Part shown: one piece after another, positions 57,309 to 64,000 of the stretch
Numbering within the stretch: position 1 is the first letter of the stretch
How the letters are laid out: each line of letters begins with the position of its first letter
DNA from: Desulfobacterales bacterium
Lineage (GTDB): Bacteria; Desulfobacterota; Desulfobacteria; Desulfobacterales; Desulfosalsimonadaceae
Length of the DNA: 64,000 nt
Direction of reading: 5' to 3'
NCBI GenBank assembly: GCA_034520365.1
Contig: JAXHNP010000007.1
Span: 868,001 to 932,000 of the forward strand
Notes under the pieces: model-generated
Told to the model about the DNA's origin: nothing
Seen by the model: only the letters and a program-made list of their open reading frames with translations
Databases searched by the model: none
Made by a program: the position numbers and the translations under genes

Positions 57309-59330
57309 ATGGGCAGACGAAAAGTTTTTTCCCATCTCCAGGTTCTGCAGGACCACCTGTTTCTGATTATCAAGGAAACCGGATCTTATACCTATCACAG
57401 CTTCAATGTCACGCGCGCCACGATTCCGCTGATAAAAACCCTGGCCAGCGATGATCTGCTCACGGTCGAGGAACTGGATAAAGCCCTGGACCAGCTTTTC
57501 GACTCGCTTTACCTCCACCCCCTGACCCGCCACAGCCGCTCCGTGACCAGCTACATGCGGCGCACCAATATTATTCCGAATGAGAAGACCACGGAGAAAC
57601 TGATCCGCTATGTGGTGGATCAGATCACCCTGCGCAGCCCCATCGAGGTGCCGGAGGTCGTGGTCCAGGAATTCTGGTCGTTTTTTGACGAGCTTTTCAG
57701 CGAGCCGGAGTTGAGGGGGCTGGTTGAGTTGAACCTGGATGTGGTCCGCATTGTGCTGAGGTGTTATCAGCCGCTTCTGGTTGAGATCGTCAATCTTTTG
57801 AAAGATACCAAACGTAAGAACAAGGCGTTTTTTAAGGATATCGGGGAAAGGGTCCGGATCGTTCGGAGCGACTTAAAGATTATTCGACGCCAGGTGCGCG
57901 CCATTCGCTATATCAAGCCGTTTTTTCAGACGGATCCCAAAGATTTTGCCGCCCAGGCGGAGATTATCGCCAAAATGGTCCGCGAGTTCGGGCCGTTTTT
58001 TATCAAGATGGCCCAGGTGGCCGCGGCAAATGCCGATTTTCTGCCGGATGAGATTTCCAGGGAGCTCATGGTGTTTCAGGAGGATGTCGCGCCCATGACC
58101 GCGGCAGAAGTTTACGCCGCGTTCGAGGAGTGCTACGGCAAAAAACCCCATGAATGTTATTTTGATTTTGATGTGGCCGCGCCGATCAAGTCCGGCTCCA
58201 TCGGTTCGGTCTATCTGGCCAAAAAACCGGTGGTGGAAAACGGCCAGGAGTTTTTAAAGCCGGTTGTCGTAAAGATCGCCAGAAAAGGGCTGGACCGGGA
58301 ATTTCTGCTGGGTAAAACCGTCTTGAGCATTGCGATTATCAGCACCCACTACTGGGCGCCCCATTCAAAGCTGGCCCCGTTTTTAGAAGCCATGCAGCAG
58401 CAGTCCGAAGAGTTTGCCAAGGGGTTTCAGCAGGAGCTTGATTTCGAGCGGGAGGCGGACAACCAGCAGCGGTTTGCGGAGCGCAGCCGCAATTCCATGT
58501 TCTGGAATGTACCGGAGATATTTTCCTGCACCAAGCGCATCATTGAAATGGAGTATATTGAAAGCGCGGGCAGCATCAATCAGGTCATCAATGCGGTGCC
58601 GGAAAAGCATCGGCCCAAACTGGCGCGGCAGACCGCGTCCCGCTTTTTGTATACCCTGTTGTATCATGTGTTTGTCTATCAGGAGTTCCACGGCGACCTG
58701 CATCCGGGAAATGTTTTGATCAATACCCAGGGGCAGATGTTTTTTATCGACTGGGGCAACTGCGTGGATCTGCATGGCAAATGGAAACCTTTGTGGGATT
58801 ATGTCTCCGGCGCTGTGTTTGCGGATGTGGAGCTTCTGGCCACCGCCTTGATCAATATCAGCTCTGATCCGGAGCGCAACCAGCGGCGCAAATCCGAGAT
58901 CAAGTGCATTCTGTCCCAGACCCTTAAGAAAAAAAACGTCAATCCCCTGACCCCCCGGAATTTCTTGTTTCAGCTGCATGCCGAAGGGGCGGAGGGAATG
59001 CACCGGCGGCTGCAGGTGGTGCTGCACCTGATGTCCAACACCCAGCACCTGGGCCTGGTGGTTAAAAACGAATACCTGCATCTTTCCCGGTCCATGGCGG
59101 CGCTGGCCGGCACCTATCTCCATCTGTACAGCGGGCTGCCGCGGATGATCCTTTTATTTGATTTTATGAAAACCGTGGCCAAGTTTCCGGCCGCCCTGAT
59201 GGTGGATCGGATGGTGGATAAGCGAACTGCCAACTACCTGCGGCTGTTCCAGAAATTAAACGCCCTGCCCATGTTCAGAAAAGCCGCGCCCCGCCATCTG
59301 ATCGACGGCTCCACCTACCTGCCGAACTAG
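57309..59330 (+). CDS. AarF/UbiB (ABC1) family atypical kinase
   Basis: 673 residues, longer than UbiB (about 545) by extra helical parts at both ends. The kinase-like core has the family KxGQ-type helix FGPFFIKMAQVAA, the Ala-rich loop PIKSGSIGSVYLAK, VVVKIARKGLDREF, the catalytic HGDLHPGNVLIN and the metal-binding FIDWGNCVDL. UbiB-like proteins are ATPases needed for quinone biosynthesis; the sulfate reducers use menaquinone, so a role there or in lipid handling is plausible. No ubiquinone or menaquinone genes are nearby. Confidence 0.87.
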   Translation: MGRRKVFSHLQVLQDHLFLIIKETGSYTYHSFNVTRATIPLIKTLASDDLLTVEELDKALDQLFDSLYLHPLTRHSRSVTSYMRRTNIIPNEKTTEKLIRYVVDQITLRSPIEVPEVVVQEFWSFFDELFSEPELRGLVELNLDVVRIVLRCYQPLLVEIVNLLKDTKRKNKAFFKDIGERVRIVRSDLKIIRRQVRAIRYIKPFFQTDPKDFAAQAEIIAKMVREFGPFFIKMAQVAAANADFLPDEISRELMVFQEDVAPMTAAEVYAAFEECYGKKPHECYFDFDVAAPIKSGSIGSVYLAKKPVVENGQEFLKPVVVKIARKGLDREFLLGKTVLSIAIISTHYWAPHSKLAPFLEAMQQQSEEFAKGFQQELDFEREADNQQRFAERSRNSMFWNVPEIFSCTKRIIEMEYIESAGSINQVINAVPEKHRPKLARQTASRFLYTLLYHVFVYQEFHGDLHPGNVLINTQGQMFFIDWGNCVDLHGKWKPLWDYVSGAVFADVELLATALINISSDPERNQRRKSEIKCILSQTLKKKNVNPLTPRNFLFQLHAEGAEGMHRRLQVVLHLMSNTQHLGLVVKNEYLHLSRSMAALAGTYLHLYSGLPRMILLFDFMKTVAKFPAALMVDRMVDKRTANYLRLFQKLNALPMFRKAAPRHLIDGSTYLPN

Positions 59331-59430
59331 CCCGCGCTTGAAAAACACCGGCACTTCCTGATATGGACTTGCACATTAATATAACTTAAAAATCAATGCC
59401 ATTAACTTAAAGTGCCATTTATCTCCTTCT

Positions 59431-59458
59431 CCCTCTGGGAGAAGGGCGGGATGAGGGT
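59431..59458. repeat. CTCCCTCTGGGAG repeat, second copy
   Basis: CCTTCTCCCTCTGGGAGAAG followed by GGCGGGATGAGGGT, the same as at 36701-36735. The palindrome centre CTCCCTCTGGGAG is a common bacterial intergenic repeat. It lies in the 188 bp between the AarF-like and Nudix genes. Confidence 0.65.
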
Positions 59459-59518
59459 AAAAATGGATTTAGGTTGACGGTATTGACCTATAAAAATCTA
59501 AGGCGGCATATACGACCC

Positions 59519-60085
59519 ATGAATTTTTGTTCCAACTGCGGCCGGGCCTTATCCATAAAGATTCCGGCAGGGGATGACCGAAGCCGCTATGTGTGCGAAT
59601 CCTGCGGCATGGTTCACTATCAGAACCCCAAAATGGTAGTGGGCTGCATTCCGGAATCCGGCCGCCGTATTCTGCTCTGCAAGCGGGCGATCGAGCCGCG
59701 CCTGGGCAAATGGACGATTCCGGCGGGCTATCTTGAAAACGGGGAAACGGTCATGGCGGGGGCGCGGCGGGAGTCGTTTGAAGAGGCGTATGCCCGGTTC
59801 AGGGACCTGACCCCCTACCGGCTGTTTAATATCCGGCATGTAAACCAGATGTATTTGATTTTTCGCGGTGAATTGGCGGATGATGATTTTTCTGCCGGCG
59901 AGGAGAGTCTGGCTGTGGATCTTTTTTCCGAGTCCGAGATCCCCTGGGATGAGCTGGCCTTTAAAGTGATTTCCGTGACGCTTGCGGATTATTTCAATGA
60001 CCGGAAGCAGGGGGCGTTGCCATTTCAGGTTGGGGATATCCTGCCGGAGTATGACGGTGACACCGGGGCCCACCGGGTCTGGTGA
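59519..60085 (+). CDS. Nudix hydrolase with N-terminal zinc ribbon (NudC-like)
   Basis: About 188 residues from the ATG of MNFCSNCGRALS; the TTG 15 codons earlier is less likely. A zinc ribbon (CSNCGRA and CESCGMVHY) is followed by a Nudix box GYLENGETVMAGARRESFEE whose final G is replaced by Ala-Tyr. The Nudix box contains the metal-binding Glu residues. It is of the NudC-like ribbon-Nudix group that decaps NAD and related nucleotides, but lacks the long N-terminal domain of NudC. The nitronate monooxygenase gene starts 25 bp downstream. Confidence 0.88.
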   Translation: MNFCSNCGRALSIKIPAGDDRSRYVCESCGMVHYQNPKMVVGCIPESGRRILLCKRAIEPRLGKWTIPAGYLENGETVMAGARRESFEEAYARFRDLTPYRLFNIRHVNQMYLIFRGELADDDFSAGEESLAVDLFSESEIPWDELAFKVISVTLADYFNDRKQGALPFQVGDILPEYDGDTGAHRVW

Positions 60086-60110
60086 TGGAGACAGGCGAGG
60101 GAGTCAGTGG

Positions 60111-61142
60111 ATGACGACAGCACTATCCGAGCGGTTTTTTGAAAAAGGCCGGGCGTTTTTAGGCGTCCAATATCCGTTTATCTGCGGGGCCATGACATGG
60201 GTGAGCGATCCAAAACTGGTCGCCGCGGTGGCCAATGCCGGGGGGTTCGCCTGTCTGGCCGGTGGAAACGCCCCGGTTGAGGCGCTGAAGGCACAGATCA
60301 CGGAGACCCGGCAGTTGACGGACAAACCCTTTGGGGTGAACCTGATCCCCCTGGCGCCCGTATATCCGGACCACCTGGCCCTGGTCCGGGAGATGGCATG
60401 CCCCTATGTGGTTTATGCGGGCCTGCCCCGCAGAAAGGATCTGGCCGCGGTTCAGGAGGCGGGCGCGAAGACCATGTGTTTTGCCGCCACCCAAGCCACC
60501 GGTAAGCGCATGCTTGATAACGGGGCCGATGCCCTGATCATAGAAGGCATGGAAGCCGGCGGCCATGTGGGCCAGGTGAGCCTTGCCATCCTGATCCAGG
60601 AGGTATTGTTTCAGGACCCGCCGGTTCCCGTTTTTGCGGGCGGCGGCATTGCAACCGGCCGGATGTGCGCGCACATGTTTTTAATGGGCGCGGCCGGCGT
60701 TCAGTTCGGCACCCGGTTTGCCGTATCCGAGGAAAGCGCCGCCCACCCGAAGCTAAAGGAAGCCTATGTCAAAGCCAAGGCCCGGGATGCGGTGGCCACG
60801 CCGCAGGTGGACAAGCGCCTGCCGGTGATTCCGGTGCGGGCGGTCCGCAACAAGGCTACCGAGGATTTCAGCCGGCTTCAAATGGAGCTTTTGGATGAAC
60901 TGGCGCAGGGCAGCATTTCCCGGACCCAGGCCCAGCATAAACTTGAGGGCTTCTGGGAAAACCGGCTGCGCAATGCGGTGGTGGACGGCGATGTGTCCCA
61001 TGGATCATTGATGGCCGGCCAATCCGTGGGGCTGGTAAGCGGCATCCTGCCGGTAAAAGAGATTATCGATACGCTGGTTTCAGATACCGAAGCTGAGTTG
61101 AGAGAAGTGCAACAGAAACTGATGACAGCCGAAGACGCCTGA
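60111..61142 (+). CDS. nitronate monooxygenase / FabK-like flavoprotein
   Basis: About 343 residues from the ATG of MTTALSERFFEKGRAFLGVQ. FMN TIM-barrel of the nitronate monooxygenase family: YPFICGAMTWVSDPKLVAAV, IIEGMEAGGHVGQVS, then GGIATGRM and GVQFGTRFAVSEES. FabK (enoyl-ACP reductase II) shares this fold and sequence pattern, so either detoxification of nitronates or a fatty-acid role is possible. Sequence does not tell. The longer frame reaches into the Nudix gene, so the shorter start is preferred. Confidence 0.85.
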   Translation: MTTALSERFFEKGRAFLGVQYPFICGAMTWVSDPKLVAAVANAGGFACLAGGNAPVEALKAQITETRQLTDKPFGVNLIPLAPVYPDHLALVREMACPYVVYAGLPRRKDLAAVQEAGAKTMCFAATQATGKRMLDNGADALIIEGMEAGGHVGQVSLAILIQEVLFQDPPVPVFAGGGIATGRMCAHMFLMGAAGVQFGTRFAVSEESAAHPKLKEAYVKAKARDAVATPQVDKRLPVIPVRAVRNKATEDFSRLQMELLDELAQGSISRTQAQHKLEGFWENRLRNAVVDGDVSHGSLMAGQSVGLVSGILPVKEIIDTLVSDTEAELREVQQKLMTAEDA

Positions 61143-61179
61143 AAACCGCATACGGACATGTCTTTTGCCGCATAACCGG

Positions 61180-61833
61180 TTATTTGACCAATGCCGGCTG
61201 CATGCGCCTTTCCAGGGTTTTTCGCTGTTTTTCAAACGCCTGTGACGAATCCTGGGGCGACAAGGGCGGGAGCATATCGCCATATCGAATAATAACTCTG
61301 GAAAAGGGTTTGGGGATGAAAAAACGGTCCCAACTGTTAAATATCCACTTGGATTCTGCTTCCGCATAGACAGGGACCAGCATTGCGTCCGCATCCGATG
61401 CAATTTGAATAGCGCCGCGCTTGACAATTCCCGCCGGTCCTTTGGGGCCGTCTAAGATATGGGCGGCAAGTCCCGTTTGCTTCAGCCGTTCGATAATACC
61501 GGAGAGCGCCATCGCGCCGTCCTTTGATGAGGACCCCCGTACCGTGTGCCAGCCCGACAGGTTTGCCACAGTGGCAATTAATTGACCGTCTGCACTCTGG
61601 CTGATCATCAGGCTGGGATGGTAGATCTGGAGCGTCTGAAAATGCCGGATAAAGGAAAAAAACTGCTGGTGCCAGGCACAAATCAATACTTTTCCCCCGT
61701 TTTCCAGATGATCGCGCCATGATTTTTCATTGATCACGCTCAGCCTGAAGGTTTTTGCATAAAGGCGGATGAGGCGGTATAGGAATCGTCCGAATATTTT
61801 TGATTTCAAAATTTTTTTGGTATTGATTCGCAT
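61180..61833 (-). CDS. lysophospholipid acyltransferase-like protein (DUF374)
   Basis: About 217 residues from the Met of MRINTKKILKSKIFGRFLYR; 22 more N-terminal residues are possible. DUF374 block: LICAWHQQFFSFIRHFQTL (His of the HX4D-like site), then VRGSSSKDGAMALSGIIERL, LDGPKGPAGIVKRGA and DADAMLVPVYAEAESKW. This family acts in lipid A or phospholipid acylation in some Gram-negative bacteria. Convergent with the nitronate monooxygenase gene, 37 bp between stops. Confidence 0.85.
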   Translation of the reverse strand: MRINTKKILKSKIFGRFLYRLIRLYAKTFRLSVINEKSWRDHLENGGKVLICAWHQQFFSFIRHFQTLQIYHPSLMISQSADGQLIATVANLSGWHTVRGSSSKDGAMALSGIIERLKQTGLAAHILDGPKGPAGIVKRGAIQIASDADAMLVPVYAEAESKWIFNSWDRFFIPKPFSRVIIRYGDMLPPLSPQDSSQAFEKQRKTLERRMQPALVK

Positions 61834-61931
61834 TATATCGCCATTTGTTTTCAAGTTCTTGAAATAATTACTTATATATTTTTTGACCGTTTTCGTCAAG
61901 CGTTAAGAATACTTGAGTCTGGCGGTACCGG

Positions 61932-62465
61932 CTACTCGGTTTTCGGCTGTTCCATCTCTATTGCCGCCTTGAGCCTGCCGTGCTGGTCTATGATTTCGAT
62001 GCGTTTAAAATTGGTTTTCGGCATTTTGAGCATCATGCAGGGGCTGGTGATCACCTGGGTCACCATGGCATCCGGATCCGGTATCATCCATTTAAGCACT
62101 ACCGTGACGGTTTTACCGGAAATATGCGCGTGCCCGCTCACGTATTCGAGAGCGTAGCCGCCGGTGGGCTGCCGCCCCATGTGAACGAAAAGAATGCCGT
62201 AATTTTTAAAATCAAAGTTTTCCGTCCATTCCGGAGCGCTGCCTCCGATCTGACGGCGATCCATCCGGTCAAAAACCCTCGTAAGCCGGGCTCTGTCCGC
62301 AATCCACAAAGCAGTCGACATTGCCGCCGTGTTTTCGCAGTGCGTGCGTTCATGCATGACCTGTATATCTATGGATTTAAAATCCTGCGGCGTTTCGGCA
62401 TGGGTGCAGCCGAACAGACCGATCCACAGAAGGCATATGAAGCTGGCTGCAAAAGACCGATTCAT
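61932..62465 (-). CDS. PrcB-like putative lipoprotein
   Basis: 177 residues. The signal sequence MNRSFAASFICLLWIGLFGC fits a lipobox at Cys20 (LFGC), so it is probably an outer-membrane or periplasmic lipoprotein carried by LolA. The C-terminal part has the PrcB domain motif MGRQPTGGYALEYVSGHAHI. PrcB from oral spirochaetes is an accessory of the protease complex of PrtP; here it is followed on the same strand, with a four-base overlap, by a serine peptidase gene, so the link is kept. Confidence 0.83.
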   Translation of the reverse strand: MNRSFAASFICLLWIGLFGCTHAETPQDFKSIDIQVMHERTHCENTAAMSTALWIADRARLTRVFDRMDRRQIGGSAPEWTENFDFKNYGILFVHMGRQPTGGYALEYVSGHAHISGKTVTVVLKWMIPDPDAMVTQVITSPCMMLKMPKTNFKRIEIIDQHGRLKAAIEMEQPKTE

Positions 62466-64000
62466 TGTTTCACCTTTTTAAGCGCCCTGTTATTGCTGCG
62501 GCTGAGCGGGACGACCAGCCCGGAATTTTCTGCTTCCGGGATTTTTACATTGAATTCCGTGACAAAATCAAGTCCGGACCGGTCGCTGTCAAGATCTAAT
62601 ATCGTGGGCTGGTCTGTAGACAGATACGCGCCGATGGCCTCTCCGGCATCACCGATATTGAAATCATTGTCCGAATCCGTGCCCGCGTATATTCGGTATT
62701 TACCGGGTTCGACCCCGGTAAATTGATACTTGTACCGGCTGTCCGCGCCTGCCACGGATACCTGGTCCACGGTTTCATCGCTCTGACTGTCCACCAGCAG
62801 CACATAATGAAATCCTGCATCCGGTGCCAGAGTGGTGCTGCTGATTCGAAGGCTCACCGGGACCTCCACGGTGTTTTCCGAAGACGCAAAGGTTATCACG
62901 GCATTATAGGCCCCGTCTGACAGGCGCTCGCGGTCAGCGGTAACGGTATAGGTGCCCAGGCCGTTTTCATCGGTTTCCGCTGCGGATACGGTAAGCCACT
63001 GCGCGTCTGCCGTGACCTGGGTAATGGACAAATCTCCGGGGCCCATGCGGGCGGCGGCAAGCGTAGTGGATGAGAGGCTGCTGCCCAGGCTGATAGAGCC
63101 GGGACTGATATTTAGTACCGTGGGTGCCGAGTCGTCCCGGGCGGCACGGACCGCCAGGCTGGCATCGATTAACCCGTAGCCGTAACGGTCATCCCGGCCG
63201 GCCGGCCCGAGATCCCGGACAATCGCCCCGCTCTGGAGAAAGGCGTCCAGATCATCGGGGGTAAGATCCGGGCGCACCGATTTCATGAGGGCGGCCACAC
63301 CGGCCATATGCGGGGCAGCCATGGAGGTGCCCTGGAAAAACGTATAGACGTTCTGGATTTTTCCGTCGGAATCGTCCCCGCCCGTGCTGAGTACGCCGTC
63401 CACATACCCGTCGCCGTTTAGATCGCCGGAAAAATCCCCGCCCGGGGCAGCCACATCAATGCTTGGGCCGAAATTGGAATAGGGCGCCGGATTGGCATTA
63501 ATATCCACGGCGCTGACTGAAATGACCCCGTCATATGCGGCCGGATACGAGGGCGCGTTCTCCGCTGAGTTGCCGGCTGCGGCGACAATTATCACCCCGG
63601 CCGCCCGGGCCTGGGCAAGGACATCCTGCTCGGTCTGGGAGAAACTCCTGCCCCCGAGGCTTAAGTTGATAATATCCGCCGGTTCATCCGGGGTTGTGCC
63701 GGAATCGTTTTCAAGGCCGGCCGCATACCGGACCCCCTGCAGGATATCATAGGTGGTGCCGGAATCGCCTTTGCCGAGGGTGCGGATGGCCATAATCCGG
63801 CAATTCCAAGCGACACCCGCCACGCCGGTGTCGTTGTCCGTGGCTGCCGCCACGGTGCCGGCCACATGCGTGCCGTGAAAGGAGCTGCTTCCCTGAGTGT
63901 CGTCTCCCGTGTCATTCGGGTCGCTGTCAATACCATCCCCATCCATGGCCCGGTCGGGATCGCTGATAAAATCATAGCTGTCCGCTGTGATTTTGCCGGC
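62462..64000 (-). CDS. S8 family serine peptidase (subtilisin-like), N-terminally cut by window
   Basis: About 512 residues to the right edge; the frame is open at the end. The active-site residues are visible: His in SSFHGTHVAGTVAAATDND, Asn in VAAAGNSAENAP and Ser in FFQGTSMAAPHMAGVAAL. After the catalytic domain (to about residue 250 of the visible part) come repetitive Ig-like domains (LNISPGSISLGSSLSS and so on) and one ending EFNVKIPEAENSGLVV. The Asp of the triad and the signal peptide lie beyond the window. Likely secreted. Its stop overlaps the PrcB-like gene by four bases. Confidence 0.93.
   Translation of the reverse strand, partial: AGKITADSYDFISDPDRAMDGDGIDSDPNDTGDDTQGSSSFHGTHVAGTVAAATDNDTGVAGVAWNCRIMAIRTLGKGDSGTTYDILQGVRYAAGLENDSGTTPDEPADIINLSLGGRSFSQTEQDVLAQARAAGVIIVAAAGNSAENAPSYPAAYDGVISVSAVDINANPAPYSNFGPSIDVAAPGGDFSGDLNGDGYVDGVLSTGGDDSDGKIQNVYTFFQGTSMAAPHMAGVAALMKSVRPDLTPDDLDAFLQSGAIVRDLGPAGRDDRYGYGLIDASLAVRAARDDSAPTVLNISPGSISLGSSLSSTTLAAARMGPGDLSITQVTADAQWLTVSAAETDENGLGTYTVTADRERLSDGAYNAVITFASSENTVEVPVSLRISSTTLAPDAGFHYVLLVDSQSDETVDQVSVAGADSRYKYQFTGVEPGKYRIYAGTDSDNDFNIGDAGEAIGAYLSTDQPTILDLDSDRSGLDFVTEFNVKIPEAENSGLVVPLSRSNNRALKKVKQ

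Noticed and set aside
62708-62740. tRNA T-arm-like sequence CCGGGTTCGACCCCGG
   Set aside because: It lies within the S8 peptidase coding frame (VEPGKY) and no acceptor, D-arm or anticodon arm is found around it.

Overview
The window looks like a chromosomal piece of a strictly anaerobic, Gram-negative bacterium, most likely a Desulfobacterota (former deltaproteobacterial) sulfate reducer or syntroph. The grounds are LolA (outer membrane), superoxide reductase and rubrerythrin, a selenocysteine formate dehydrogenase with NuoE/NuoF-type partners, fatty-acid beta-oxidation genes, a PPi-type phosphofructokinase, and many palindromic intergenic repeats. No rRNA, tRNA, CRISPR array or complete insertion sequence was seen. 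Taxonomy is inferred from gene content only.

Layout. 0-5 kb: housekeeping genes radA, rlmE, yebC, then lolA-nadA on the other strand. 5.4-9.1 kb: a two-gene beta-oxidation operon with its own promoter and terminator. 9.2-16.6 kb: BCCT transporter with a universal stress protein, a PAS/GAF histidine kinase convergent with a NarL-type regulator, and a heat-shock-type sigma factor. 16.8-19.7 kb: a lipoamide-dehydrogenase-like flavoprotein, superoxide reductase and rubrerythrin. 19.9-28.4 kb: a redox island with nuoF- and nuoE-like genes, a DRTGG protein, an anti-sigma-like ATPase, thioredoxin-fold ferredoxin domains, cyclic-nucleotide-binding proteins and fdhA (Sec377 with a clear SECIS hairpin). 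28.7-37.8 kb: serC, hisD, a DUF134 regulator beside an Mrp ATPase, PPi-PFK, and aroF-aroB. In front of aroF sits a complete transcription attenuator with an aromatic-rich leader peptide.

37.9-43.2 kb is an accessory island: a nucleotidyltransferase pair, a pRiA4b ORF-3 protein, an MqsR-like toxin with an MqsA/Panacea antitoxin, RadC, a deletion scar of a type I restriction system (hsdM start joined to hsdR end), a small HTH/Zn-ribbon regulator and a class II Fic protein. 43.3-53.4 kb is one regulatory unit: a TPR-GAF sigma-54 activator divergent from a catabolic operon (SCP2 protein, adenylate-forming enzyme, two DUF2148 Fe-S proteins, acyl-CoA dehydrogenase, thiolase, SDR) behind a -24/-12 promoter. 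53.6-64 kb holds an MFS carrier, a PPOX-like protein, a four-helix-bundle protein with tandem repeats, a metallo-hydrolase, an AarF/UbiB kinase, a Nudix hydrolase, a nitronate monooxygenase, an acyltransferase, a PrcB-like lipoprotein and an S8 peptidase cut by the window end.

The most notable observations are the aromatic leader-peptide attenuator of DAHP synthase (35340-35500), the sigma-54 catabolic operon with two tandem DUF2148 proteins, the MqsA-Panacea antitoxin and its promoter, the CRP-like/ferredoxin fusion in the formate dehydrogenase island, a MITE-like repeat family with inverted ends (near-identical copies at 0.3 and 19 kb), and a shared palindrome upstream of the DUF134 regulator and between serC and hisD.
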